This document shows positions 21,118-31,800 of a DNA stretch of 64,000 bases, in pieces. A program made the translations under genes and the position numbers. The stretch is from Balanoglossus misakiensis (taxonomy: Eukaryota > Hemichordata): positions 6,324,001 to 6,388,000 of the forward strand of contig CM082590.2 of the NCBI GenBank assembly GCA_040954595.2, read 5' to 3'. The notes under the pieces were generated by a model. The model saw nothing but the letters and a program-made list of their open reading frames with translations, was not told the origin of the DNA and searched no databases. The stretch's first letter is position 1; every line of letters begins with the position of its first letter.

Positions 21118-23984
21118 CGTACATGTATGTATGTACGTATGTACGTATGTATGCATGCAAGATGAGTTCAATTTTTTCCTCCATATTTTCGCCCAGCTTG
21201 TGACCATCAATATTTCTTCAATACTTCCTCACTCTAAAACACTGCATCAAACTTCCTTCAATTCATAACCTTCTCTACCATTCTGATTCATAATGTTCAT
21301 TTTACAACTTTTTGTATTTTTGTTTTGTGTACAGGTACCAATTTTTTCTCGCTCCAATAAATCCTTCCATCTTGCTGAGGACCCCGAAACACCGATGGTC
21401 ATGATTGGCCCTGGGACGGGCGTGGCACCGTTTGTTGGGTTTCTGCAGCACCGACAGAAACAACAACTCGAGTCTCCAGCTTTAGAGCTTGGCCAGACAT
21501 GGCTGTTCTTTGGCTGTCGCCATAGAGACAGAGATTTCATTTTCAGGTAAGTGATGTCTATTCTTCACTATCAAATGACGTCAGACGCGCTCAGGCGGCA
21601 GTTACGTTCGCATTCAGATTTCCAGATGACGGGCAACTTCAGGAACATGGACTTACGTGGTGCAGACAAAGACTGTGCAGACGAAATGCAACGAGGCTGA
21701 TGAGGCACCATACCTGATACATGTTACGTGTCTGGCGGTTCTAAAGTAAAAACATACTCGGAAAAACTTTTACTGGATGCCGAAATATTGCTTGCCCGTC
21801 ATCTGGAAATGACTGCGCCATGGGACACATTGCCAGATCACGTGATTGATAGTAAAGAATAGGTTGAAAGCTTCTTGGCTTGTCAGTCACCTCGCTTGGA
21901 TTTGAAATACAGTGAAACCTGGGACCAGAAGTGGGTGACCCCTGGTGACCCCCCCACCCCCTTTACCCAATTCCGAAAGAGGGTGACCTCCCCCATGAAT
22001 CATTCCCCCCAGGCCGTAGAAACTGACCAGTCCCTAACATAACTCTAAATCAGATCCTGTTTCATTCTGTGTTTCAGAGATGAACTTGAGAAGTTTAGAA
22101 GCTGTGGTGTTCTGTTGAAATCTTTCTGGTGACCCCCCCCCCCCCACCCCTTTACCCAATTCCGAAAGAGGGTGACCTCCCCCATGAATCCCCCCAGGCC
22201 GAAGAAACTGACCAGTCCCTAACATAACTTTAAATCAGATCCTGTTTTATCCTGTGTTTCAGAGATGAACTTGAGAAGTTTAGAAGCTGTGGTGTTCTGT
22301 TGAAATCTTTCTGGTGACCCCCCCCCCCCCCTCCCCCTTACCCAATTCCAAAAGAGGGTGACCTCCCCCTTGAATCATTCCCCCCCCCCCCCAGGCCGAA
22401 GAAACTGACCAGTCCCTAACATAACTCTAAATCAGATCCTGTTTCATTTTGTGTTTCAGAGATGAACTTGAGAAGTTTAGAAGCTGTGGTGTTCTGTTGA
22501 AATCTTTCTGGTGACCCCCCCCCCCTCTTTAACCAATTCTGAAAGAGGGTGACCTCCCCCTTGAATCATCCCCCCCAGGCCAAAGAAACTGACAAGTCCC
22601 TAACATAACTTTAAATCAGATCCTGTTTTATCCTGTGTTTCAGAGATGAACTTGAGAAGTTAAGAAGCTGTGGTGTTCTGTTGAAATCTTTCTGGTGACC
22701 CCCCCCCCCCCCACCCCTTTACCCAATTCCGAAAGAAAGTGACCTCCCCCATGAATCCCCCCCCCCTAGGCCGAAGAAACTGACCAGTCCCTAACATAAT
22801 TCTAAATCAGATCCTGTTTCATTTTGTGTTTCAGAGATGAACTTGAGAAGTTTAGAAGCTGTGGTGTTCTGTCGAAACTCTGCACATGTTTTTCACGCGA
22901 CGGTGACACGTCCCAACCTCGCTACGTTCAGGATATGATGAGAGTCCACCAGGAGGAGATTGCGAGACTTTTGCTGGAACAGTCTGCTGTGGTCTATGTC
23001 TGTGGGTAAGTCTTCACTCCACCTACAGGGCATAAAGGGACACAGTCTCTCTCTCTCTGCCCCTTTTTCCATTAATTATGTTCGATACAAGACACCGTTT
23101 ATGTTATTCTACATGTGGATATAATATAGTGAATCAACGTTCGACCACACACACCTCCCAAGACAAAGTCTCTCTCTCACAGCCCTTTTTCCATTAAATA
23201 TGTTTGATACAAGACACCGTTTATGTTTTTGTACATGTGGATATATAGTGAATCAAGGTTCAACCACACACAACTTCCATCCCACTTGTAGACACGAGAG
23301 TGAAAAACTCGCCAAAATGAATAATCGGTGTTTACCATTTATTCATTTTGGCAAGATTTTTACTCTCATATCAGACAAACGGAATGGAAGTTGTGTGTGG
23401 TTGAACGTTGATTCACTATATATCCACATGTAGAATAATATAAACGGTGTCTTGTATCAAACGTAATTAATGGAAAAAGGGCAGCGAGAGAGAGACTTTG
23501 TCCCTTTAATCCTTAGAGTCGCCTTGTGTCCACACACACAAAGTTTATGTATAGGCGCTGAGGCTCGGCCCATAGACAATGGGTTGCGGAGAGGTGTTAA
23601 TCCTTACACTGGCTCTGGTCTAGCCAGCAAAACCGTCTCCAATCTAAGCCGTTTCAGAACCACTATACACAGTCCACACGTGTTTCTTTAAGACGGTATC
23701 TGATCTGAGACGCTTCAGAATCGTCTTAATGGTGCCTGTGTGACCCCCATAATGGAAGAGAAATATTGAAAAACTTGCCAAAAGATAGAGTCAATAGGAC
23801 TTTAATTTTATATTCTGTATTTTTTTTTTTTTTTACCAGAGATGCGAAACACATGGCAAGGGACGTCTATCAAACATGGATGGACATTTTCAGTCGCCAC
23901 CTGGATGTCAATCTAGATGAAGCCAAGAAAATTATGTCCAAACTCAAAGAAGATGGGAGATATCTTGAAGATATATGGACTTGA
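10597..23984 (+). CDS. MTRR: MTRR, methionine synthase reductase (11 coding exons)
   Basis: MTRR is a diflavin reductase that passes electrons from NADPH via FAD and FMN to reactivate cob(II)alamin on methionine synthase. Coding exons: 10597-10743, 11330-11480, 14314-14431, 15623-16745, 17318-17461, 18214-18456, 19387-19610, 20759-20921, 21335-21546, 22835-23005 and 23840-23984. All have AG/GT borders and phases agree, giving 946 residues (human about 700). The FMN/flavodoxin domain starts [19 protein letters not shown], with [14 protein letters not shown] and [16 protein letters not shown]. The FAD-binding part includes RPYS and FNIIEIPR. The NADPH part has GPGTGVAPF at about 796-804, [28 protein letters not shown] and the C-terminal aromatic DIWT. 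The extra ~250 residues are mostly the repeated linker in exon 4 (residues ~226-463). Intron 9 holds decoy copies of the exon 10 start. Confidence 0.95.
10744..10910. repeat. G/C-run repeat fragment in MTRR intron 1
   Basis: Contains long G and C homopolymers with TTTTGATATCATTGGCACCCC, a block related to 31677-31870 and 51900-52320. Probably remains of a poly-C-bearing transposon. Confidence 0.5.
10958..11261. mobile_element. Family A MITE, left arm internally deleted
   Basis: TTAA-bounded with both termini present; CT/GA runs are expanded. About 50 bp of the left arm is missing after TTTGATACAAAG. Sits in MTRR intron 1, ending 68 bp before exon 2. Confidence 0.88.
11949..12159. mobile_element. 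TCG MITE (~210 bp)
   Basis: Begins ACTGTAAAACACTTTATTTT and ends in the complement AAAATAAAGTGTTTTACAGT. The interior is rich in TTCGCGAG and TTTCGCG. Fuller relatives are at 17783-17992, 55243-55453 and 57822-58032; fragments are at 8665, 14974, 24011 and 35984. Confidence 0.88.
12163..12622. mobile_element. Composite repeat ending in a long hairpin, copy 1
   Basis: About 325 bp bounded by TATTATTATACATCT and AGATGTATAATAATA is followed by a hairpin. The hairpin arms (about 12490-12537 and 12570-12618) carry TTATTACGAAAATACCGCAA and its complement around a GC-rich loop. The whole composite recurs at 52606-53056 in ATP5PF intron 1. Confidence 0.85.
12733..12820. mobile_element. Family A MITE, left-end fragment
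   Basis: Contains CTCTCTCTCGCTGCCCTTTT and ATGACAAGACACTGTTTATG, then loses similarity. Confidence 0.75.
13231..14152 (+). mobile_element. hAT-like element, 922 bp, with 5-bp target duplication AAACA
   Basis: Ends are CAGAGTTTCCGGT and ACCGGAAACTCTG. AAACA occurs at 13226-13230 and again at 14153-14157, as expected for a 5-bp target-site duplication. Because it cuts a recognisable MITE arm, its boundaries are exact. It carries a broken zinc-finger ORF but no transposase core, so it is non-autonomous. Confidence 0.85.
13549..13949 (+). pseudogene. Zinc-finger fragment of a hAT-type transposase or derived gene, frameshifted
   Basis: The first frame reads [17 protein letters not shown], then an acidic linker and FKDQWLAEY. 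The sequence then continues in another frame from about 13770 ([30 protein letters not shown]). Together this resembles the TTF/BED-like finger found at the N-terminus of hAT transposases and ZNF862-like proteins. One expected cysteine next to CKV is absent. The frame change and lack of a downstream catalytic domain mean it cannot encode an active transposase. It could also be a captured host exon. Confidence 0.55.
14455..14525. repeat. Hairpin just downstream of MTRR exon 3
   Basis: AACCACGGCCCTTTTACGGC pairs with a downstream complement containing AAAAAGGCCGTGGT. Probably one end of an uncharacterised element. Confidence 0.5.
14974..15072. mobile_element. TCG MITE, left half
   Basis: Starts ACTGTAAAACAC and ends at TTTTCGCG, directly before the TTAA element at 15077. 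Confidence 0.75.
15077..15589. mobile_element. TTAA element with GCACGTAAGCTG ends, 513 bp (family D)
   Basis: TTAAAGGCACGTAAGCTGTAA at the left is matched by TGCAGCTTACGTGCCTTTAA at the right. The right end lies 33 bp before MTRR exon 4. Confidence 0.85.
15882..16597 (+). repeat. Five in-frame 144-bp repeats in MTRR exon 4
   Basis: Unit starts are 15882, 16026, 16170, 16314 and 16458, an exact 144-bp period; the fifth unit is slightly short. Each encodes 48 residues containing [20 protein letters not shown] and an [10 protein letters not shown] segment. Two Cys per unit, acidic and Asn/Ser/Thr-rich, likely disordered. Units are nearly identical in DNA, so the amplification looks recent. It lies between the FMN and FAD domains. 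Confidence 0.97.
16772..17129. mobile_element. Family A MITE in MTRR intron 4
   Basis: Arms and core are as in other copies, with a degraded left end (TTGAAGAGATAAAGTCTC). It starts 27 bp after the exon 4 donor. The right TTAA is shared with the adjoining micro-MITE. Confidence 0.85.
17126..17219. mobile_element. CCCTTTCACC micro-MITE abutting a family A MITE
   Basis: TTAACCCTTTCACCACC at the left and GGGGGTGAAAGGGTTAA at the right. Its left TTAA is also the right TTAA of the preceding MITE. Confidence 0.85.
17502..17722. mobile_element. Family A MITE, 3'-truncated
   Basis: Left end AAGGGACAAAGTCTCTCTC and full core are present. The right arm stops at GTGTCTACA, where a GGCCACT-type element begins. 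Confidence 0.85.
17783..17992. mobile_element. TCG MITE nested in a GGCCACT element
   Basis: Complete TCG element. The flanks 17722-17782 (GGTCAATTATTG to GAGGCCACTATATA) and 17993-18022 (TAGAGGTGTCCACTAACACA) are the two halves of one GGCCACT element. Confidence 0.85.
18000..18202 (+). mobile_element. LINE 3' end (L2/CR1-like tail) before MTRR exon 6
   Basis: Contains TACAATGCGCTGAGACG and TGTAGCGCATTTTAAACAAT followed by an AATAAT tail, a layout typical of L2/CR1-type 3' ends. The tail stops ~12 bases before the exon 6 acceptor. Confidence 0.55.
18472..18710. mobile_element. Two CCCTTTCACC micro-MITE copies in tandem
   Basis: 18472-18557 is fairly complete, and 18633-18710 is a left portion. 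Both share GTTTTCTATKGTAAAGTTGGA. Confidence 0.7.
19052..19355. mobile_element. TATTCTT-TIR element in MTRR intron 6
   Basis: GAATTCTTTACTATCAATCA at the left is matched by TTTGATAGCGAAGAATT at the right. The interior shares GATGACGGGCAA and CAGACAAAGAC-type segments with 21556-21862 and 60111-60395. It ends 32 bp before exon 7. Confidence 0.8.
19801..20458. repeat. Tandem pair of a ~300-350-bp palindromic element
   Basis: Two copies (about 19801-20107 and 20108-20458) each run from GTACATAATTGATATTATAT to CATGGCTGGGGGTGTTTTAT. Both contain an inner palindrome around CCATGGTATACC. A reversed copy lies at 35711-35972, directly after the SLC34 stop. Confidence 0.85.
20944..21160. repeat. (TATG)n microsatellite in MTRR intron 8
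   Basis: Long interrupted tetranucleotide tract. It yields spurious His/Tyr/Thr or Tyr/Val/Cys/Met ORFs on both strands. Confidence 0.97.
21556..21862. mobile_element. TATTCTT-TIR element, full copy
   Basis: TATTCTTCACTATCAAATGA at the left and GATTGATAGTAAAGAATA at the right form terminal inverted repeats, giving ~305 bp. Located ten bases after the exon 9 donor of MTRR. Confidence 0.85.
21930..22842 (+). repeat. Array of decoy exon 10 starts in MTRR intron 9 (~184-197-bp units)
   Basis: TTTCAG followed by GATGAACTTGAGAAG occurs with acceptors ending at 22077, 22262, 22459 and 22643, before the genuine one at 22834. Each decoy keeps 42-45 nt of exon 10, then runs into CTTTCTGGTGACCC and a poly-C tract. 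A transposon-like segment (CAGGCCG..GAAACTGACCAG) leads to the next acceptor. Read through, every decoy reaches an immediate TGA (TTC TGG TGA). Confidence 0.93.
23032..23509. mobile_element. Family A MITE with doubled left arm
   Basis: The left arm occurs at about 23036 and 23162, then core and right arm end at GTCCCTTTAA. It lies ~27 bp after the MTRR exon 10 donor. Confidence 0.87.
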
Positions 23985-24010
23985 AAAACTGAAAGATATG
24001 AGGAAATAAG

Positions 24011-24195
24011 AACTACTGTGAAATGGGAAATTTTCGCGAACAATGATTTTCTGTTCTACAGTATTTTGCTTGCTTAGAGGGAAAAAGTCTCTCTCCTTTT
24101 TCCATGATAAACTCACCCAAAAAGAATAAATGGTAGCGAAAGATTATTCATTTTGGTGATTTTTTTTTCTCACTCTCATGTCATTGAGACGGTAA
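24011..24195. repeat. MTRR 3' flank: TCG mini-fragment and degraded family A MITE
   Basis: 24011-24062 has ACTGTGAAATGGGAAATTTTC to CTACAGTA. 24074-24192 keeps AAAAAGTCTCTCTCC and AATAAATGGTA cores. Probably part of the MTRR 3' UTR. Confidence 0.55.
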
Positions 24196-24887
24196 AGTGA
24201 TGTTGGTTTTGTCAAAATCATGCAAGATGCAAAATTTTTATTTGCAGCTAATTTGCTGATGTGCATCATGGTATATTTTTACTGATGATAACAGAATTTT
24301 TTTTTCAAAATGTGCAATTATCTGTTTTGGGGAAGGTTCAAAAATTGTTGGTAATATTATTGTCCTAACTCAGGCGATATTTTTGAGAGTCAGTTTGGTT
24401 TTTGTCAAAATCATGCAAGATACAAAATTCATATTTGCATTTTATTTACTGATATGCATCATGGAATGAAGATGGTAATTTTTTTCAGTTTATTTTAATT
24501 TCAAAATGTGCAATTAGCTGTTTCGGGGAAGGTACAAAAGTTGTTGATGATTTTGTCCTAACTCAGGTGACATTTTTGAGTCAGTTTGGTTTTCTGGTAC
24601 AAAAATATCCTTCAGTGTTAATGGTAAAACATAGTATTGTTATTTTTCTTTCCTATTACAGTATATTTTTAATAAAAAGCATTTGTTTTATCAAATCAAA
24701 TATTTAGTGGTGACCTTGTTTTTACGTTGTTAAAGCCCCTATAGCAGCCTATCATAATACTGAAATCTTGGTAGGTAGCGGAGAACATACAAACCTCATA
24801 TGTCTGTCAATCAAATGCTGTAGAGGAAAAAAGTGCTGCTCTTACGTCTTGGAGAAAATGTGAAATGTCAATAAAAAAATTACTTTA
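24196..24887. repeat. Diverged direct repeat downstream of MTRR
   Basis: Two ~180-bp related blocks (from about 24200 and 24390) share GGTTTTTGTCAAAATCATGC, ATATGCATCATGG-type and GGGGAAGGT segments. No coding signal. AATAAA at 24672 is a candidate distal poly(A) signal. Confidence 0.5.
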
Positions 24888-25203
24888 TTAAAGGGACAAA
24901 GTCTCTCTCTCGCTGCCCCTTCCCATGAATTATGTTTGATACAAGACGCAGTTTATGTTATTCTACATGTGGATATGTAGTGAATCAACATTCGACCACA
25001 TACACCTCCCAGGACAAAGTCTCTCTCTCGCTGCCCTTTTTCCATTAATTATGTTTGATACAAGACACCGTTTACATAAATGTTATTCTACGTGTGGATA
25101 TATAGTGAATCAATGTTCGACCACACACAACTTCCATCCCGTTTGTAGACACAAGAGTGACAAACTCGCCAAAATGAATAATTTGTCTCCACCATTTATT
25201 CAT
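24888..25203. mobile_element. Family A MITE, doubled left arm, right arm lost
   Basis: TTAAAGGGACAAAGTCTC begins the copy and a second left arm starts at ~25013. The sequence departs from the family at ATTTATTCATTC. Confidence 0.85.
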
Positions 25204-28200
25204 TCTTGCTGGCCGTGCGCTGATTGCGGGCGGGCGTAAGTCCAGGCGGCCCTCGGGAGACAGCCAAGGCAATTTTTCGGTAACTAACTGTTTAGACGAA
25301 CGACCAGATCAATTATTGAGACAATTAAATAATACTATAAAATGCCCAGTTTTGGCGTAAATTGAGTACAACTGTACACCAAGCCCTCTATTTGTTTATT
25401 TTAAGATTTACCTAGGCTGGACTCAAAATTATTTCAGAGAATATCTGACTCAACCGTCAACGAAAGTCTGTGACCGGTTTCAACTGAATCCTTACAATGT
25501 ATGGGCCATGTTAGGACCCAGTAACCTAACAGTCTTCGGACTGAGCGCGCAAAGTGGGCGTGTCCATTATCACTCATTAAGTATTCAAAAAGGCTGACTA
25601 CGCTGTCGAGTGTCCGGAAAATTACGGTCGGAAACAGAAATTACAAGTCGCAGTGTCTCCAACACGAAAAAAATCCAGCGAGCTTAGCTTTTAACAAAGA
25701 ACTGACATTAAGTTCCTTACTCGCTGTGACAAATCCAAAAACCGACGTGATTTTTTTACAAAAATTAACTCAGAAAAAACATCAACACTTGAATTTACCA
25801 GCCCCGCACTGCAAATTGCATGGCGATGCCTATGGAACTGACCAAAATTTGACAGATCGTGGTTGCTAAAATGGTGCTGGTGCAATATTTCAGCATATGC
25901 AGCACGCAGCGAAGCCTGCCGATTCCCAGACGACTTTCTCTGACCAATGAACCTCAATTGAATGACGAGAAACCACAATTTCTCAATGACTTTCAGTCTG
26001 CCGACTGATGACCCCAAAATGTTATGACCTTTTGAATACGCCAACCAGTGGGTGTCATTTAGTGCACGTGATATGCTAAATAGCGTTGCTATTTCTATGG
26101 CGCCATGGTAACGTAAACAACATGCGTCAATCTCCCGCCAAGAAAGGCAAGGCTTCACGCTTTTGCTCAAAGTTTATTCGATACATCTAAGTTTGTTGTA
26201 AACAAATATCTGAATATTTATATATAAGATCATGTCAGTTATGAGTATATCTACCCACCCATTGATCAATGATGCTGTCATCAGGCTTGAACGTCATGAA
26301 AGGGGCGTTGATATCTCTGTGTCAGAGACTGACCCATGTGATTAGGGTACACACATGGGCTCTAGTGGGGGTAATTCTGCATGTAATCGCGGTTCTTACG
26401 GAAGTCAGATGAAGTAAATATGCGTGTTTGTTCCAGATGCGTCTCTTTTTTCGCTGTTGGGGTCTTATTTTGGCTGATTGCGGGATACATGACTGCAAGC
26501 ACTTCCCTTGAAATTGGTGTTAAATTCACAAAACCGTTGAAAAACGACATGGTGCATGCATCCACGCGAGGTATCTGTGTTCGATCGGTGTGATTACGAA
26601 ATAACAACATGTATCGTAAGTATTTTGGGCACTGCGGACGGTCGTACCTGATAAATTATTGATTGAAGGCCCACAAACATTCATAACCAAAATATCGACA
26701 AACTACGTTTTACGCCTCACTTCGAGTGGCTGCATATTTTTTTAGAGGCTTAGCACTAGCTAAAATAGGTTCGTATGATAACAATAAAGTATCTATGACC
26801 CCAGAAATTCGAGTTTGAATAGTTTTCACTCTTTGGATGAAAAGGCACAAAAAATCAAACAAATCACTGCATTTTCACCCAAAAACAGTGTGTGCCAGGA
26901 AGACCCTGTCAGAAAGTGTGGAATTTACGGGTAAGATGTTCTGAACGAAAAAATGAGCATAAGAGGTGATGAGTGATTAAAATAAACACTCTGCATGACA
27001 TTTGCGTCTGGATTTTTTTTACTACGACACGGCAAAATCACGGTATTTTGCTACAAAATCGCCAATTTAACGACAACAATTGGAGACGTCCCACAGTCTC
27101 TATTCAGTCGTTGATCATGATATACGATAGTTTCCAACAAAGTTCTAATGAAATAGAGTATATACCACGTTTTTTCTCGTCCATTGAAGCTTTGGATGAA
27201 AAGGCACAAAAAATCAAAGTTGGTATATGCCTCTGAAGGCTAAAATAGAAGGGGTCAAAGGTAACTCTTTTATTTTTATTTTCCGCAAATCTACCGAATT
27301 CATCTCTTTGATTCTCTTATTGCTTTATTTCAATCATTTTCACAAAGATAACAAAATCTGTCAAGTACTCTCAAAACATGGAAAAAAATTGGATTGAAAT
27401 CTCTCCACGTATGCTGGGTTCTTGGCCGCCATAACAGAGGTCAATGAGTGCTGAAATTTCCCAGCATGCTTTGCGGTGTTTTGATAATGGGAATCGCGCT
27501 CAGTCCGAAGACTGTAAAGAAGTCGCACGTCCGCGCGCGCGCGTCATCAGTGCATTGAATCGACGCGTACGCGCCCATAAAACCAGGTCGCCCTGGGATG
27601 ACGTCACACAACGCATGCCATCCACATACCCGGAACCGTACACCAAGCTCAACCATGTCACATGCACACAGAATCGGGCCACATGTACCACCAGTCTGGT
27701 AATAGTATCTGCGTATGTGATGACGTGTACATGGCCATGTGTCGGGAAGGTCAGGGTGTCCTTTCTTTTCGCATCCTAATACAGACACATACATAGACAC
27801 ACGCACAGACAGACACAGTTTAATTCCTTTTTGATACAAAGAAATAAAAACAAAACAAGATTTGTGGTTGAAGAAGTGAAAAGCACACGTAAATTCTTTT
27901 TTCATGTATATCTATATGTGTGTTTGGTGACAGAAAAGTACATTATGTAATATTTTCATGTTGTATTTGAATAAATATATATGTCTATATATTTTCATGT
28001 TGTATTTGAATAAATATATATGTCTATATACTATAGTTTAAACGCATGTAAAATCTGCTGCCCGCCTCGAAACCTCTCAAGAGCTTGCTAGGGCACTTGG
28101 TTTATTCTATAATACTATAGCAACGCGCTACGCGTCGAAATTTGGGAGGTCGTTGAAGGTTGCGCTCTCAATTTGGATGAAATACTGTACTATTATGGAA

Positions 28201-28863
28201 ATCAGTTACATGTAGATTTGGCGTCGCGCCCGTCTGTGGCCGTCGTTACTTGATATTACGTCATCGACCTTGCGAAGTCCATTCACAAATTAAACCCAAG
28301 CATGGGCACTTAAAAATATCCACGCTGATTTTTCTGGCGTTTCAAAATCAAATATAATATTGAAACTTCATAAAACGATGACAAAATAATATATCTGATG
28401 TTTTGTTTTTTTCATGTGTACTGTTTATATGATGGATATCCATGGTCATGTTCCAATGGTCTTTGACTTATGTCAGGAATGTAGTCATTCATGGACTGTG
28501 CATGTGGACTTCATGTGCGCTCAATAGGAATACATTAGCGCAGTCAGTGACCAATCCACCGCCGCCATTTGAAACTCCCGCGCCTTAGCGTCAGCACGCA
28601 CTAGTTATCCTGCGGCACCTAATAAAATAGTCCGCGCTATATTTCATATATTTCATGTCATTTTACCCTTTACTGCATGGATGAGATCACATTTTGCGTG
28701 TAAAATACGTCACATAAATTCAACAATGAATGAAAGACGATTTTTCTGTAAAATTACGTTTTATTTCAATCCGATGCGGAGTGATTTCTATGTACATTCC
28801 GCGCGCTGTGCGGTAACCGGCTGATATCAATCCATAAACTTGCAGCTTGCCCGTCAGTCGAAA
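25204..28863. other. Spacer between MTRR and SLC34
   Basis: No convincing gene found. An ORF on the minus strand at 25691-26170 (159 codons) has no family resemblance I can name. TTGGATGAAAAGGCACAAAA occurs twice (near 26834 and 27191). TTTTCATGTTGTATTTGAAT is in a 42-bp tandem duplication at 27949-28031. A CpG-rich stretch at 27480-27680 could be a promoter, but nothing else supports that. Confidence 0.4.
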
Positions 28864-31800
28864 ATGGCTCCCAATCCTGAAGACAGTTGTGCAAAACACA
28901 ACAATCTCAGCCAACCCGAGAAAAATATTCCAGATACCCCACCACCTGAGTATGAGTTGCTGATCACCCAGGTAACGTATTTCCAGATTATTTTACTGCA
29001 AACCCGGTGCAAATGCCGGGATTTGTAGATATATTTTACAACATAGTACACTATCTTAAATTTGGCGCGCCGGTTGTAGTATTTTATCAAACATTGAATA
29101 ACTTTTGTTTTGTTTTTGTCATCAACCAGGGAGACGAGAAGAAGGTTCCGTTGGAGTACGCTATTCCGACAGAAGACACGATGAACGCCGCAGCTGTGAA
29201 GCTACAAGTCGAGTACGACGACTGTGCTGTGTCGACAAAAGCGATCAAGACTGCGGATAGCTTTGATGATCTGAAATCGGACAAGTTCGATCCGTGGGCT
29301 CTTCCAGATCTTGCCGACGATACCCCAAAATGGAAAGGTAATTTAATCTAACATCTCTCGATTTTCTGTATTATTCCTTAAATTTTCACTGATGTCTTAA
29401 TCAAGCCAACGTACCAAGAAGTCAAAAATTAAAATCGGTTTTCTGAAAATCAGTCGGTGTATTGCTTTACATTTGTCCAGCAAATGCCAACAATATATTC
29501 TAGTTACACAAGCGCCGATTTGAGTTAAAATATTTACATATAACTGTAGTAATTAAAATGTGTGAAAATGTTTCAAATAGGGTGTCAAAAGCAAACAGGT
29601 TTATTAGAATTGACTACGGATATTTTTTTCCCCCGAACCGGATGTCGCGAACCGGCTTTTTCTGCCCATCACTAAGTGTAACACGAACAGCCTCGTGGTG
29701 CCACGTGTTTGGCGAAATTAAGCATATTTGCTCATTTTTCTCGGCGGAAAATGCTATAAATTGCCAGCGATTGCCGAAATGTGTGTTTTCTGTTCGTTCT
29801 GATTGGAATTTATTGAGTTTTTGCGAAATCGGGAGTTTTTTTCCGGCCCAGTCTGTTCCGGGAAGATAGGATGGCGTGACTATGTACATTTCTTATTCAA
29901 GGGCGCTCGCCGGTATGTGTTGTGTGTGTGGAGCCCTCATGATGAACACATGCACACGGCTGGCTTCTTAACAAGGTTGAAAACCAGGTCGCTGTTTAAA
30001 TCAGCAATAACTCCCACGTACACAACAAAACTCGCTGATCTTTAACTCATAATCATTGATCAACAGTGCAAAATCACTCAAATTTCTCGATACACGCTAA
30101 ACACAGATTAATAATTAGCAAATAATTATAAACGTGACCAGGCGCTCATTAAAATCAACATGTGTGTTGGTAAGAATGTAAATTTGTTTATTCATAAAAA
30201 AATAAGTAGCTAAAAAAAAGATCAACCTAAGTATTGTTTGTACGTGAAAATCTTTATGATAAATAAAATAAAATAACATAAATCCAACTGAATCATGAAT
30301 TTTTTTTTAACCCACACATGTGAATCTAGACCATTGTAAAAATAAAATGAAAAAAGGTGTGATCGGGCCAGAAAAATATAATGCTGGCAAAATACTTTAA
30401 AGTTGCTGTAAATGACTTTTTAGATATTTTTTGAGCATTGAAAAATCGAGTTGCAATGATTTTAGGAGTGGTAGAACCATATCTTATCAGTGAGTGTTTG
30501 TCTAGATTATCAAAGCTATGTATTTTATTTGATTCGATCTTGCAATCGGCCATTTAGAAAATAATAAAATGTTTAATCGTATCAGCTTATGTCAAGATAA
30601 TCAAAGCTACATTTTATTTGGGTGTGTGGATATCTTGCTATCGTGTGATTCCTTTGTACAAAAGTACAGTCAGGTATCGCGAATTGCGATTACTTATCTT
30701 TGGAAAAGGCAATTTAGATACATGAATTTCTAGATAAGGGGTAATAGGTATACAAGCAAAACGACGTACTATGACCTGTGGTCCCTCCAAGCCCATATGA
30801 CGCGTCACTGACTTGACAAACTCACTGGTGACTCACGAAAATTATCCACACTACATGCAAAGGTATAGGACTGACTCAGAGAAATTTCTAGAAATCCTCA
30901 AATTGACTCAAAGCTTTTAAAAATTATGTTTGTTAGAGGCAGGGCACACTGCCAGTTACCTAAATCTAGTAGGTTATATTTTACTGTTCAGAGTTCAAAG
31001 ATTTTTCATGCCATGTCTGTTGGAATGATACTGGTAGAAAAAAGCTCATGTGAAAAGTAGTTGAAAACAAAGATAACTTTTGAGAATCAAGGTTAAACTT
31101 AACTTAGATAGTCAAATCTTTTTTCTTTTTCTTTTTTGAGGGGGCTTAAAATGTCTTTTGTTGCTTTATAAAACTAGTCAAAAGAAATATGCATTTAACA
31201 TTTCTCTATTCTAATTTACATGTAAGTAAATGTTACTTTAACGAAATAAGATTTGCTCAGTAACCTAACTTATGGAAGACATGTTTACAAATATCTATTT
31301 ATTTGTTTATTTATTTATCAATAAGTGAATCTTAATGAATCACTTCCTTTAATCAGTTTCATTTCCTTATTTTTGACAGAGTTGACCTGCAGTGGCAAGG
31401 TCAAACGAGTGGTCATCGACTGGTTCGGAAAGTTGGTTCTCCTGCTGGGTCTCCTCTACCTCTTCATCTGCTCCTTGAGTTTCCTGAGCGCCGCGTTCCG
31501 TCTTCTCGGCGGCAAGACGGCCGGAGAAGCGTTTGCGTCCAACGCCGTCCTCTCTAATCCCGTCTGCGGGCTCATGATCGGCGTCCTGGCGACCGTCTTG
31601 GTTCAGAGCTCGAGCACGACGACGTCCATTGTGGTCTCCATGGTAGCAGCTCAAAGTAAGTAATAAAGGACTTTTTCATCATGGGGGGATTGGGGGGATT
31701 CACCCCCTATTGACATCTTGGCACCCCCTAGTAATTTGTCATGGGGGACCAGTGCCCCTAAAATAATGTCACTCACATGTTAGAGATAATACTGTTACAG

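Noticed and set aside
20831-21268. His/Tyr/Ile- and Tyr/Val/Cys-rich ORFs
   Set aside because: Translation of a (TATG)n microsatellite on both strands.
25691-26170. 159-codon ORF on the minus strand
   Set aside because: No recognisable motif, no splice or UTR support, and ordinary base composition. Kept only as spacer comment.
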